From Cytospora piceicola (Eukaryota; Ascomycota; Sordariomycetes; Diaporthales; Cytosporaceae): 64,000 bases of DNA. Position 1 is the first letter of the stretch. The number at the start of each line of letters is the position of its first letter. Below are positions 36,101-48,756 of the stretch, piece after piece. Made by a program: the position numbers and the translations under genes. The notes beneath the pieces were generated by a model, which had not been told where the DNA came from, searched no databases, and saw only the letters and a program-made list of their open reading frames with translations. The DNA is taken from the NCBI GenBank assembly GCA_023375675.1, contig JALQBC010000071.1, forward strand, positions 1 through 64,000. The letters are read 5' to 3'.

Positions 36101-36810
36101 GTGACAGTGATGGTGACGGTGACGGTGACTGCCTGGCGTTGCTACACATAACTTACTTCCGTATGCAATTTCAGTCTCTCGTCTCTATATTTCCCTCCTG
36201 CTTCCATCCAAGCATCAACAATCATCATCAGTCAGTTAATCAAGCACCATCAGTCAACTACCCTCGTCTGCCATCATACATATCCTTCCTTCTTGACATT
36301 ATCTTCGTCGATAACATCGCCCCCAGAGACCCTGCCTCCCTCGACCATTCGAATCTTCTAAGCTTCCCTCCCCCCCCCCCCTCCACCAAGGTCGAGTCCA
36401 CTGACTTCATTCGACCTCAAGACTTCAGGCTAGGATGGCTTGATAATCTCACTCCAACAACACCACCAAACTGCCCTCAACATCGTCTTTAACACCCACA
36501 TTTCTTACTCGGCACGCCCTCCTGCTATCGACCTCAAATCAAACCATCCGTCACATCGACTCCATTACATCGACTCCATCACATCGACTCCATCACGACA
36601 AGACTCAGTACCCAAGGTTTGCATCAATTGACTACTCTCTCTCTCTCTCCCTCACCCTCCCTCCTTCTCGCTCACACTAATTTCTCTCCTTGCTCAAGGC
36701 TGCTCTCCACAACTTTCTTCCGACTACTCCTCCTTTATCTTGACCGTCCACCCACATCAAGCCACACGTCGAGCTGCGCCATACACACAACTATCAGTTC
36801 CCCTTCCGCT

Positions 36811-36945
36811 GCCTGCGAACCCCAGATCGCCCGTTGCTCCCCAGATCTAGGCCTGTGCTCGCAATTATCTGGAGATGTCCTATGCCTTGTGGCTATAATG
36901 GATGAGGGCCTGTTGCGTGATGGCCTAAACAGGCGGCTGGGTGGC
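36811..36945 (+). repeat. Dispersed 130-155 bp sequence, copy 1
   Basis: Shares GCTCCCCAGATCTAGGCCTG, CGCAATTATCTGGAGAT, CCTATGCCTTGTGGC, GAGGGCCTGTTGCGTGATGG and CGGCTGGG with copy 2 at 38578-38717, in the same order and at the same spacing. Confidence 0.7.
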
Positions 36946-38046
36946 GGCCGACATTCTGTGTTCAGACAAATGATTTCCCATGGTCGAACCTTGCAAGCTC
37001 GCCCTCTCTGACAGATGCATGCTATCTCCAACCTTACTGCTGTCAGGTCTTGTTCGCACAAACTCTATCTCCTGCGGGTTTTTCCATTCTTGCTAACTCC
37101 CTTGCAGTCATCCTTTCAACTGTATCTCCACCTTACTATCTCACCGTCTCCGACACACGCCTGGCATCCATGACTCTCCAGCCTTACTGCCCTTTGGTCT
37201 GATTCTCCCTCCATTCAAATTCCTTCTCGCTGAATCTTCGTTCTTCTTTGTTATATTTCCAACCATGTCCTTTCGCCGACACCGTCCTCGGTACCTCACA
37301 TCTTCGGCCTTGTTGTCGTTACTCTGGGGTCTCCCGCTCCTGCCTTCAGCTTGATTCAATCTTGCTCACTCCCTCTGTCTCTTCCAGGTGTCTTTGCCAT
37401 TATGCTATCCTCACCACAGGCGTGCAGCTGTCATTACTCTTCCTCCCTCTCCCATCTGCTTTTTGCTACCCTCATCCTGCTGTGTCGAGCCTCCTAAGGC
37501 TCTCGGGATTCGACAGGGCTAGATTCTCCCTCGATTCTCGGCTCTCTATCCGTTTGTACCGGCCTTGGTAAGTCTGAAAGCCCCCTTCCTTACTTTGTCT
37601 TTTCAATCATCCTCACAGCTGCGTTATCTCGAGTTCCGGAAACACACGTCGAGCTGTGTCGCTATCACCCAGAAACCTGCCCTCAAGTCTTCCAGTGGAG
37701 TTTCCAGGACGGTTGAACCGGATCTGACCTCCTCACTCTCCTCCCCCCTCGTTGACCAATGCATACCTTCCTAGTGGTGTGCTTATTCTCTATTCCATCA
37801 GGGACTGCCCTCAACCCCAAGCTATCCTAGAATACACAGCGCATCTCCCTCCACCGCAAAGGAGTCTCTTTCATCGGCGGTACCCTCCTAGCATGCATGT
37901 CCGTCTACCCCCTGCATCCATCTCGCAACAGCACCAGCCAAGATATTAATTAACCGGGCTATTCCTCTCTCCTGCGCTGCTTCTGTAATACAGTTCCATA
38001 TTGTTATATACAAAGCCCTTATAAACGACTTTTCTACATGACCCTA

Positions 38047-38300
38047 CTTCCCACCACTAAAATTTTTCTCCCACCACGACTTTTCTTCCCACCACGACAT
38101 TTCCTCTTACCACGACTTTTCCTCTTACCACGACTTTTCCTCTTACCACAACTTTTCCTCTTGCCACGACTTTTCTTCCTACCACGACTTTTCTTTCACT
38201 ACTATTTCCTCTTACTACGACTTTTTCTCCCACCACGACTTTTCTTCCCACCACGACTTTTCTTCCCACCACGACTTTTCCATCTTTTTCTCCCACCACC
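38047..38300 (+). repeat. Minisatellite, about 18-bp unit, core CCACGACTTTTC
   Basis: About 14 units of the type ACCACGACTTTTCCTCTT, alternating with CACCACGACTTTTCTTCC. Because the unit is a multiple of three, a 192-codon plus-strand frame (38038-38616) stays open with a hexapeptide LPPRLF repeat. No promoter, homology or codon evidence supports a protein. Same core family as the arrays at 15.0, 22.6, 47.8 and 50.2 kb. Confidence 0.93.
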
Positions 38301-38577
38301 GCAGCCTTCTTCCTACGTTAACCCCAGCCTAAGGGTACTCCTTACAGAACTTGAGTACATCACGAACCAGATTCGTCTCTTTTCTCACGTTGAACTAATC
38401 CATCCCACCCACATCCAACAATCATCACCACATTCCACTTCCATTTTCTTTTTTCCTCTCTCCGATTGTTGGCCAGCTGATTGCCGCCCTACCCTGGCCG
38501 TGATGCGGCGGGCTTGGGTGACTTCAGTCTTCCCATCTAACTATCTCTGCAGTCTTGTTCTGGTCTTGACTGCACGC

Positions 38578-38717
38578 TGCCTGGACGCCGGATTGCCCTT
38601 TGCTCCCCGGATCTAGGCCTGTCTGTGTCCGCAATGATCTGCAGATTTCCTAGTGCCTTCGGTGCAATCATGGAGGAGGGCCTGTTTGCATAATGGTTTT
38701 TCCTTACGGCTGGGTAG
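38578..38717 (+). repeat. Dispersed 130-155 bp sequence, copy 2
   Basis: Key blocks are GCTCCCCGGATCTAGGCCTG, CGCAATGATCTGCAGATTTC, GGAGGGCCTGTTTGCATAAT and TTCCTTACGGCTGGG. It is closest to copy 1 in its first half and to copy 3 in its last 30 bp. Confidence 0.7.
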
Positions 38718-39844
38718 GGTATACATTCCGAACTTATCAAAATTCACCGACTTCCAAACTACCCAACTACCAACCAACCACACCGGGCCAAGAACAAGAT
38801 CGACATGTCTCTTGTCGTCTTACAATTAGCCAGCACCGCAACAGGTTCTGGATCTACCTCCTATCTCCATCTATAGTCTACCCACTCCAAGCCCGGCTCC
38901 CGGCTCCAGACCTCTACTCTAGCCCTACTACGTGTAAACCCAAGGCTTTCGGGAACGGTAACAAAGTCTTCGCACCTGCTAGCACCCCGCGGAATTTCGG
39001 TACCTTACCATGCATCTCGCGCACATTGTTTCTTCTTTCGCAATGTTGCTATCACCATCGTCTTCTCCTCAGCAATTTACTGTCCACTCCCCCAATCTAC
39101 AGTTGCTCCTTTCAACGATGTCGCCGCATCCTTGGTGCCGCATCATCTTCAAGGACTTCAAACTCGACAGGAGAGGCTCTCAACAGTCTCACATATTACC
39201 TCGCGCCTGAAATCCTGTCTAATAACAATCCTTAGCAACATGGCTGTATCCTCCACGCTTGCGTCTTCCGATGTCGCACATAACACACAATATTGCACTC
39301 CAACGTCCCTCCTCTGCTCTGCTTGAAATACCTCGGTCCGGCGCCGGCGCCGATGTTACACACTGGACGCACATGAACTATACGTCAATAGAGCTTCTTT
39401 ACTTGAAAGCTAGTCGTGGTCCTCGGTCATGCTTTATTCCAGCTCATCCCAATGTCTGCTAGTCTGTCAATCCGCATGCGGTCCCTTACCCATCCTGTCC
39501 CTTCTTACTTTGCTCCCTTCGAACATTTCTTCTTTTTCCCTTCCTTGTTTTCCTGTCTTCACCCACCAATCAGTCACTATGCAAATAAGTAGTCACCTCT
39601 GCCGACCTTTCCCGTCAGATGCCGCAAACTCTGTCGACATCGTCATTAAAGGAAGCCGTCTGCTTCAACTTTGCTGTTGATTGCCCTGGCTATGTGACAG
39701 TGTGTAATGATTAGCCTGGCTTGCTTGCAAGGAATCTCCCTACGGCTACTTGGAGACGCATTGGGCTTGAGTGGTGGATTCTCTCTATCCCTTCTCATGT
39801 AACTCTACGGTCTCTGCAGCTAAATTTACCCAGGGAAGGTTTTC

Positions 39845-40000
39845 TACACGCTTGCTGGACCCCGGCTTCCAACTATTGCTCCTTGACGCCGTCTACGCTC
39901 CCCTCGCTGGCTCGCTATGACGACGTAGAGATTTCCTATGCTCTGTAGCCACGATGAACCGGGGCCTGTGTTGCTTGATGGTTGTTCCTTGCGGCTGGGC
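39845..40000 (+). repeat. Dispersed 130-155 bp sequence, copy 3
   Basis: Key blocks are AGAGATTTCCTATGCTCTGT, GGGGCCTGTGTTGCTTGATG and TTCCTTGCGGCTGGG, collinear with copies 1 and 2 but more diverged in the first half. Confidence 0.6.
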
Positions 40001-40013
40001 GACTGACGGATTG

Positions 40014-40055
40014 AACTCGATTCAACCCGACTCGACCCGACTCGACCCGACTCGA
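40014..40055 (+). repeat. 10-bp tandem repeat CCCGACTCGA
   Basis: About four copies of ACCCGACTCG in a row, directly after dispersed copy 3. Confidence 0.85.
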
Positions 40056-41876
40056 TGCTATTGATCTACCTCCTTCCCTACCTCTTGTAGCACTCTGACC
40101 TGGAACAAGCTCTCACCGCTTAACCTTCATCAACATCCCCTGGCCCGCACTTAGGTTCTTCTGAGCCCCAACACCTCCACGTCCATGTCCACAACAATAC
40201 CCACAAAGCCTTGTTTGGCTCTTGTAAGAGGTCTCAGGTCTGTAACTAGCAAACCCCACCCTCCTAACCCCAGAATACTTATAACGCCAACATAGAGATC
40301 ACCTTTCCTAGTCTTCCTTCTTATGTATTTTCTATCTCTCCATCTTTCTTATCCGCAACATTCTTCAAACAATTCCTCCTCCTCCATCTGCCCTTGCATT
40401 ATCGTCTGTTCCGACTTCTATTGTCTCCCCCCTTCCTACCCCCAATCCCCCTTTTGCCGAATATTCCAGAGCCCCACGTTGTCGAGCCTAAGCCCGAGGT
40501 GGAGTTACGCTTACTCTGTATAGACAATTGTCTCGTCAGGTGACTGGCCCTATAGTTACCGGCTTTGCCGGATCCGAGGACGTGGGTAGGCCGAAGGGCA
40601 CAGATTCAGAGCTTGCAGGTTCACTAGGTAGCCGCGTGCGTGCTACGCCCTCATAAATGAAACCATAGGGCCATCCCAAAGGCGTCCAATGATTTATTCA
40701 GGGCCGAAACGTAATCTATCTTTCGGCCTTTATGCATACGGACTAAGACAGGGATAATGTGACACTTATCAACAGGAGATCTCGTCCAAACAACGCCTCA
40801 ACAGAACAACTAGCAGACAGAATCAGGCGTGATACCGGAAGAGGACTTCAAACTAATCGAAGATCTCAATGAGCCATTTTTGGCTTTGCAGGGAGCATAC
40901 CGCCACGAGCTAGAGGCGAGATCATCAGGTAACAGTATATGCATTATTAAGTGACCATTTATGCTGCTAGAGCCAAACCGTGGCTAAAACAAAACTGCCA
41001 TCCGGAGGGTGACTTCGGCGGTAGCTTTCTACTACTAAGCTTGATTAGTCTTCAGCTCCCATGCTCATGTTAGACTGTCGACTTGCACGTGAGAACCGCC
41101 ACGAGCCTCCACCAATACTCGTAGACCTGAGCTGGGCCGGACGCAATGTCGAAAAGAACGAGGATGGCGTCAAAGGAAATAGCTGCGGTCCGCGTAACTC
41201 AAGGGGATAGATACATGTGCTTTTCATCACAGACAGACATGGATCACAGCAGTGCGTGCCTATGCTACCAATCAGGGTAGAGTTTGTCTAGTTCGAAAAT
41301 GGCAAAGGTTTCCGGCTCACAGATGTCGAGGCTGCAGAAGGCGCCGTGCCACCTTCAGATGCCTATACCTTCCCATACTTCCTGCATCGTAGGAGATGCA
41401 ATACTACTATTCGGTCTTCAGTGGATATGGTTGATATAGATTATCAACTTGAAGGAGGATACCTAGACGAGTGCTCTCATCGGGACTTGGTCCTAATCTA
41501 TGTTGTCTTCGACCAATTTCTGTTAGTAATTCTCGAGGCGGCGTACCGAATTACCAAGTCATCTCCTCCCTCTATATGTCATCACGGCACTCCTGGCTAC
41601 CACCGATCTGGAAGCAGTGTCCTCCAGATGATCCCTCGCCTTTCATCTGGCTATGTTCGCTTAGCTTGTGAATCATGTGCTATAGCAAAGGAATAACAGA
41701 TGCGGTAAGCATGTGCGACTGCCGCACTGCTGAACGGTTGACAGTTGCCCTGCTTTGAACTCTTTCAGCAGACCTACTCTGCCTTGCGTTATCTATTCTG
41801 TCCAGCCTATCGAGGAGCCCCAGGACCATTGTATATTGGCGGGCGAGCATGAGAAAAGCATTATCGGGCTGAGAGA

Positions 41877-42248
41877 TCATATTGTTGTTATCGGCCTTGT
41901 TGTTACCGCATAGTTGACAACACAATAGCAGCACCCGAAGCCCTGTTTACCAAGATGACCGCCACTAAAACCAACGGCCTTGTCTGGCTTTGGTCTCTGG
42001 ACATGGCCTCGTTGGAGTCGAGCATCCTCGGCAGCTAAAATTTTGATAGCAACCCGTTCATCACGACTGGTGGTAACATCAGAGTGGTTTGCATTTGAGA
42101 GGCAAAGGGAATGCACAAATATTTGGTTCGGGTGCCTGTACTCGCAACGGAACAGTCTGGGCTGGGTGGTGATGGCAGACTTGGTGTTTCTCGAAAGACT
42201 GAAAGCTTTATCCTTGGCATTCAAATGGACAAAATAGTTCAAGTTCAT
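41877..42248 (-). pseudogene. Possible protein-kinase relic
   Basis: The minus-strand frame contains SRDERVAIKILAAEDARLQ (about 42010-42070), which resembles the ATP-lysine strand of fungal SRPK-like or related kinases (RDxxxxxVAIKIL). No glycine-rich loop is readable upstream, and the sequence after the motif carries no HRD or DFG box. If real, it is a fragment of a dead gene; the resemblance could be chance. Confidence 0.2.
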
Positions 42249-42777
42249 GATGGAATCGCCACCTTTCGCTAATAGCTACCTAGGCATCAACCTCGCCGAG
42301 GGCGACTCGGTTGACTAGACTATATCGTGTTTGTAAAATTTATGCTCTCGGGGTGAGTAACTAACTCATCGATTCTATCTTGACCCGGCCCTCCCCGAGC
42401 CAAGCCGAGTCTGATATCAAGCAGACACTGCTCTCTTGCGACCAGAAGACATCCACAACGTAATCAGGGCTAACGCAGAGCCAACTCGAGAACCAAAGTT
42501 ACAAACGAAGTCGCACCTTCGCAGTTTTGCTTGCCCAAATGACCAATAGCCTCATTCCATCCTCAACGGGGAGGTTATATCGGGATCGTGGAGGGCGATG
42601 TCGAACCAATCTGCAGAATAGACACAGGGAATTTGGGCAAAGCTCCAGCTGCTGATGTTGCATCTCAGCCACTCAGCCTCTCAGCCTCTATTAGATTCTT
42701 ATCGAGAACTATGGACAGCGTTAAAAGGAACATACGTATCGGTGAACTATCTCTGTATGACAGTCAGATAAGATCAC

Positions 42778-42927
42778 ATGGAGAGGTTTTTGATCTCTCC
42801 AACTAAAGAAGCTGTTGCGGAGCTGATAGAAGGAAGTGAAGGATCATTCGACATATTGAGGCATGTCCCGATCGAGGATGAAGTGTTCCTGCTGCACAAG
42901 ACGGATCCTCCCGGGTGGCCATCTTAA
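42778..42927 (+). CDS. Small unidentified frame, 49 aa
   Basis: Starts MERFLISPTKEAVAELIEGS and ends LHKTDPPGWPS. The amino acid composition is protein-like, with an amphipathic helix and an acidic middle (HVPIEDEVF). It could be the last exon of a decayed gene, since the plus-strand frame just upstream (42588-42806) is also readable. Family unknown. Confidence 0.2.
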   Translation: MERFLISPTKEAVAELIEGSEGSFDILRHVPIEDEVFLLHKTDPPGWPS

Positions 42928-45900
42928 AGAGGTAGTAGTTGGGGCTCTAAGCGCCTTGAATCCTTGTAATAACATTAAATATTAAATCGCCAACTTTAAC
43001 TTGGCAAGGTAACCCGAGTTATCTCTCGCATATCGGGTGAAGCAATGCTACTTGTTTGAACATAGCTCCCGTGACACGAAGCCGGTCACCTCGAGCCCTA
43101 GCTCTAGTAGCGGCCCAGACATGTGCAATACCCGGCCGCGGGTGAGGTTCTAGAGTCCGCTGCACATATTATATGCAATCTAGACGAAGCGCAGCTCTTA
43201 AATTATACCGCTCTTAACTTAGGGTCAGACTCGGGGGCTAGGGACAGGAACATGGCTACAGGATCCCCCCAGCCGGACATCTAATCCAAAAGGTTCTGTC
43301 AGACGAAGGTTCTGCTAAAGTTATAATAACTCGGCTTGGCGAAAAAGCCTTCTAGTATGAAGGTGCAACGCAACCTACATTGTTCGTCGTTACATACTAT
43401 GAACAATCCATTCACCTCGGGCATAGTCATATGGGTAAATGATATCTACAGCTGGCATAGGAGCCGGTGTAGGTTGTCTTGATCGAGCAGTAAGGTATGA
43501 TACGTATACCAGGTGCAGAATGCTCATTTAGACCGGGCGAGATAATGACTGCGTCGGTAGCCGCTGGGGATATCCTATGACCCGGGAGCACGATTAATCT
43601 GTTAACTAATATTAAGGAGGGTTCTTCGTAAAGCCGGGTCTACCTGGTATGTTGTGGCTTTGGGGTCCTCTTGCTAATCCTGGTTCTCTTGCTTCCAATG
43701 ATGATATTGTTGTTGGTTCTGCTGCTGCTGTCTGTGCATATAATATAGTACATATACCTAGAAGAGGAGGATTTACTAGATACATGCCCAGATAGCAACC
43801 AAATCTAAGAATAATGAAGACATGCGATAGCACTAGCTATAATAATAGCCCAGAGCCTAGCCAGAATCTACCATTCAAGGTCTCGGCCGTCGTCATCCTC
43901 GTCGTCATAGTCCTGCCGCAAAATTTCTAGGTCCAAGATGGACACTATAGCCGATACTGCCTCGGTGGTGCCGCAGCGAGGGCGCCAACCTGAAAGTTCG
44001 TGTCAATAGGAACCACAACGCTGCCTTCATCGTGGCGGACCAGACCAGCATCTACGGTTGCGATTATGCGGCCTCTGTGCTCCACACCAGCCTATGAATC
44101 AGGGGAGCAATTAGTGGACCAAGAACACTCCGGACTGGGCCTTAATTAAGGTAGGGATCTTGGAATTGATTCTGTCTGATGTAGTAACAAATTGGTATAT
44201 GATGAGTTATAGTGACAGTCTCTCGAAGTCATTCGTCGGTAATCAAGGTAAGATTTCAAAGGCATGCAAAATCCTTCCTTCCTTCTTCCAACCACCCACT
44301 CGAAGTACTTAAGAAAGTATAAATTGGTAGACATACGTGTTATCAACTCGGTGTTATACAGTGGTAACATTAATTACGTAGTCGTCTGCTAATTCAATAA
44401 TATAGAGCATAATTATCCTCCCAATATAACAGCTCGCCCAAAAGCGGCCATAGCCTTTCCGGACATACCAGCCAGTCTGACATTACTATTCTTCGAATAA
44501 GATAATCCGCTCTCAGTTATGGGCACATCTTACCAACAAAGGGTCCCTGGACAGTCATATATTGCAGCCTGTAGCCTTTTAATATACTTCATCAGGTTTT
44601 CCACGACTTCAAAGATCACCTACCGCCCGGTCGTGGCCCTCTCCAGCTCCTTCTCTGGATTTTTTCCCTTATCGACAGGCTTGTCAGCTTTTCGTCAAGG
44701 TTCGCCATCCCGTCCCACAGTATCAGTAGCTCATAGCACCAGGCGAGGAAGGAAGATGTGGGAAGTCAGACCTCTGGCCTACTGGGCAGTGACGGTGGCG
44801 ATGTTGTAGGAGTAGTCTGCCTCCTGGTTCTCGGTCTCGTTCTCGTGAGAGGTGGCCGCAGAGAGAGGTGGGTATGCAGTCAGTGGACGAAAGCATGGGT
44901 GTTTGGGAGGGGGAGAGAGAGAAAGTGTGTGCGTGTGTGTTTGTATGCTTGTGTGAAGTGAGAGCTCAATTACTAATTACACGATCCCATGTATGTCTAC
45001 TCACAATTCTCAACAATATTGTCCTTGTCCCCGTGCACTTGAACGCAACTGGTAGAAGGAGACTGGTCCAAGATAGGGCCTCGTCTATAAACCGGACTAT
45101 GGTCTCGTTGGCAGGATTAACATCGATCGGTCACGGGGCGACCGATCCGAGAAGCCAAAAGATGGAGCAACATTTAGACATGTTGCTGAACTACTTCTCA
45201 TCAGAATATAGAACTGAGACCTCATATTTCACCAGTATTCAACTATGCTGCCATTTCTACTGCTGGTAGAATTGATCTGGCTGGCCATATCCAGACTGTC
45301 CTGCTTCGACCTTGTCGTCCTGTCCGGGTCTTACTTCGAGACTGCTACGCTCCGCAAGGTACTTCTCCACGAGGGCCTGCTACTCCTCAATTTAGTCATT
45401 GTTGTAGGATTCCCTGGTGTCTTTGCGACTGTGACTAATATAATAAATCTGCATGTGGGCCGGATGGCTGAACTTGAGTAAAGCCAGGGTTTAAGTCGAG
45501 GCTCGGTCAAGGTTGATTCTTTCTTTTTATTTCGTTTTTTCACCGCGGAATTCTATGAATTTGTCCTTTAGTTGTATACATAGGAGCTCTGTGACAGCCC
45601 TAGGTATTCACCAACAGCCCTTGAATTGTTTGCAACAGACGATTGATCCAAGCCTAATTCTGCATCACATATGTTCCATCCCTACAAATGGGTTCGAAAT
45701 TCAAAGGTATCTTTTGCCCTCAACTGTCAGAAGTCAATGGAATAAACATGGAATGGGAACCTGGCCTAGTGGTAGCAGTAGCAGAACAGTCTGTTCAACA
45801 ATCGAGAAAACAAATAGGATGATCAATAATGAACGTATCTACCCAGGCACGCGAAGTTGTGTCTGTACGTACTTTGTTGTTACCCTTCCGGGTCGGTTCC

Positions 45901-46250
45901 CTCCAAAAGACTACATAATAGGTAGTCACTAGCGAAACAAGAGAGGATTGGGTGCAGCACACACACAAAGCAGCACGTACCCACCGTATTCCGTGACAGC
46001 CAATGAATCACATGTTTACTCCTTCTCCTCATAGTAGCTGGTTCAGAAATCGTACTTGGAAGTCCAAACCTCCGAGTGCAATCGCTGAAGTGTGCGTGAT
46101 GGGCGAGTTTACTCTTTCTTTTCAAATGCCTGTCCATCTACGTCAAAGCTGATACATACAGCTTTGCTCAGCCATGGTTGGTGGTGACCAGATCCATGAG
46201 CATTAAAAGATTTGACCAAGTCATGGCTGAGTCTGAGTCACTCGCCGCCA

Positions 46251-46560
46251 TCATGACCTTGCCTCGTTCCGGGGCACGGCAACTACAATGAGTCCGACGA
46301 CAAAGCCAGCGATGTCGACAGCGAGAAGATAAGCCACAACTCTGATCATATTAGAGGCGAGCCGGGAGCAACAAAGACTATGCCTGAAGCTTCCCACGCA
46401 CTTCGACGAAGCAGGTCACGCCAACTATCACCATCACCGCCGCCACTAGGGTTGTCATCGATAAAGACTTTATAAATACGCAGAACCACTTCCTAGGGAA
46501 CCGGATAAGACTAAGTTCCCTACGTCCTTCACAGTAGCAACAACCCCACCCAACGTCTCA
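46251..46560 (-). pseudogene. Membrane-protein-like relic
   Basis: Two consecutive minus-strand segments read as transmembrane helices: SMTTLVAAVMVIVGVTCFVE (about 46410-46470) and MIRVVAYLLAVDIAGFVVGL followed by IVVAVP (about 46265-46350), ending at a TGA at 46251. They lie in frames offset by one, with no convincing intron between, so this is probably a frameshifted remnant of a multi-pass membrane protein. The long frame at 46529-46927 just upstream is also hydrophobic and may belong to it. Family not identifiable. Confidence 0.28.
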
Positions 46561-47812
46561 CACCTACGCTCACAATTCCTACCAAACATGAAGTAACAAG
46601 CCAGCAATAGACACCGAACCAGTGGCACGCCATGCCTACTCGCCTCGTATGCTTAGGCCTGCTTTGCAAGGAGAAGGTTGTGAAGGTCCAAGAGCAATAG
46701 CTGGTTGAGAACATGAGGGTGAAGGGGTCACTCTGGGGACCAGATCCGGGAAGTGCTGAGGAAGAGCAGAGGAGAATAGTGACCCATTTTATGGAAGTGA
46801 ACCGCTCAACTTTCAGAAGAGGAAGAAGCTGCGTATACCTCACCTTCACCTTCACTGGCTGGTATTGACTCAGAGGCTTGAGAAGGAAGAGGCTGACAGC
46901 GACGGTCAAAAGCCCTGGTATTGCCACCGTACCTATACCCTCAACGAGAGCCTTACCAACAGGTCCGACGTGGTACTGCCCAAACAGCCGCGACAGTGAC
47001 AGGAGGATGACTTATGGGAGATAGGCCGGTGGTGAGGAGGGGGGACATAAGAGAGAGCTAGAGTTCCGTAAGTCAGATAGTTATTCAGATGGATGAAACA
47101 TAGGATACTTCAGAGGCACTCCTAGGCAGAACTCAAGCTTTGAATTATCTCGCATTTGCCTATTGATAGCTTCTATCCAGTACCTAAGCCTCACACTGGG
47201 TCAGTACTAAGTAATTACTAGTATTCGACCACTAGTGGTCGTTGTGCTAAAGACAGACGCGACAACTCACTGGTCTTTCCCTAATAAGTTAGTAAGAGTT
47301 GAGTTCATGACCTGGATTGTCCTGAAGTCAATCAATTGTCTGAGTATATGGGCTCACCCTTTATATGGTATAAAATTGCCGGCTCGATTAGCAGGGCTTA
47401 GACTAGAACGAGGCTGTTGTGTATGAGACTCGTGGCCTAATAATCAGTTCAGCGGGAAATCTGAAGAATAGTCCAGGCCTCGGTCTCATACGGGGTAACT
47501 ACCTCCAGATCCTGAATCTCATCTTTTTTCACAAAGACGCCTTCTTCAGACTGATCAGACCATCAGCCCAGCCCAAGCCCAGTCGCACCACTTTGACTTG
47601 TGCTATCCCGAAGTCCACATCGAAATCGACATCGACGTTCGAAGTGTTACCAGCTTGACAGTATGGTCCAACATCGAAGCGACAACCGCAGCATTGTGGT
47701 CCTCGACCTTCTCCGCCGCCGCCACTGCACCCAGGGCTCCGGCGCGGAAACTCTCGCCGTCTCCGTCCTGGCCCGTGGTGTCGGTTATTGCCTTAATGCT
47801 AGCGTGGAGCGC

Positions 47813-47932
47813 TAGAGCAAAAGCCGTGTAGCCAGAAAAGCCGTGGACCTAGCAAAAACCGTGAGTCCAGCAAAAGTCGTGGGCCCGGCAGAAGTCGTGT
47901 GCCTAGCAGAAGTCGTGGAGCTAGTAAAAGCT
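47813..47932 (-). repeat. Minisatellite, about 18-bp unit, core in opposite orientation
   Basis: About seven units of the type TAGCAAAAGTCGTGGGCC (plus strand), whose reverse complement carries CCACGACTTTTGC. Variants are AAAAGCCGTG, AAAACCGTGA and AGAAGTCGTG. It is the only one of the five related arrays in this orientation. Confidence 0.88.
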
Positions 47933-48756
47933 AAAGTCTGAATCCAACCTCGAGGTTCTTAAAGGGTATTTAGGCTATGTACAACTATAACGTTCAATGT
48001 AACATTTCCACATCTGCTTGTTTGTAAATCTGAAATTCTAGCGACGTCTTACTTAAGCACTGTAAGCAACAGACTTTAAGGTTAAGAGACAATAAGAATG
48101 AAGTGTGATGGACGTAAGCAGAAGTGGTGTTGAAAAAAATTAGTGAAATCTGGCTGAGGCTAGCTACCCTAGGTTAGGGTCGTTGAAGCCGAAGGAGAAG
48201 AGTGAACAGGAAATCGGCAGGGTGAGATGACACAGACTGACTGTCGAAGTTGAAATTGATGTTTATGTCAGCATTGGAATAGTTACAGCAGTTCGCGTCT
48301 CTGGTGTTTCCTTTCTAGGTTAATACAAGAGGGACAAGTTCGACGAGGTCAAAGAATAGACTTGCCGCAGGATAAAAGTCGGGCAGGCAGGCCGCAGAGA
48401 AACCACAAGAAGACCGAGTGAGCATCGGGCAAATGGCAGTCAGCGTGGGAAGAAGGAAGGAGGACAGATGACCAAGATGTGATTTTGCTGGTACTGTTGA
48501 CAAACATCGGGCGTAGTAGCAAAAGAGCAAGCAGCTGAGACCAGGAAATATAGCTACCCAGCCGCTCTGAACCGGCCTTATGCAAAACAGGCCCTTGATA
48601 CATCTTAGCTATACCTACGTAGGGAGCAGGTAAAGGCATGGGATGTCTCCATATGTTTGTTATAGCGGGCCAAAGAGGGGTCTTGGAAGGCTGGGAGGTC
48701 TAGACGGTGGGTGGAGAGCGACAGGTTTGCAATCAGAGTGGTCACAGGCAGCGTGC

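Larger units (their letters stand above)
36101..40510. repeat. Pyrimidine-rich gene-free region with dispersed internal copies
   Basis: The plus strand is strongly C+T biased over about 4.4 kb, including a C-run near 36371-36383. No frame encodes a recognisable protein. It contains three diverged copies of one sequence (36811-36945, 38578-38717, 39845-40000), each with GGGCCTGT, a TGATGG/TAATGG and CGGCTGGG in the same order; blocks near 37020 and 37170 that resemble each other (CTCCAACCTTACTG / CTCCAGCCTTACTG); a 14-bp tandem CATCGACTCCATCA near 36550-36598; and a 10-bp tandem CCCGACTCGA at 40014-40055. It is best read as an old repeated non-coding or heavily decayed region. Confidence 0.55.
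40511..46250. other. Normal-composition DNA with coding-like relics only
   Basis: No intact gene is recognised. Items that look protein-derived: a kinase-like motif on the minus strand (41877-42248) and a 49-codon frame at 42778-42927, listed separately; and on the minus strand near 43915-44095 a segment containing ATVDAGLVRHDEGSVVVPID that ends in a stop. A 78-codon plus-strand frame at 45245-45481 is very hydrophobic (VLLHEGLLLLNLVIVVGFPG). A single CCACGACTT minisatellite-like unit occurs at about 44600. Confidence 0.4.

Noticed and set aside
38038..38616. 192-codon plus-strand frame with LPPRLF hexapeptide repeats
   Set aside because: The frame is open because the minisatellite unit is about 18 bp, a multiple of three. 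Related arrays with 15-17 bp units encode nothing consistent, and there is no signal of a gene around it.
45768..45800. tRNA-like A-box (TGGCCTAGTGGT)
   Set aside because: No matching B-box at the right distance downstream and no acceptor stem.
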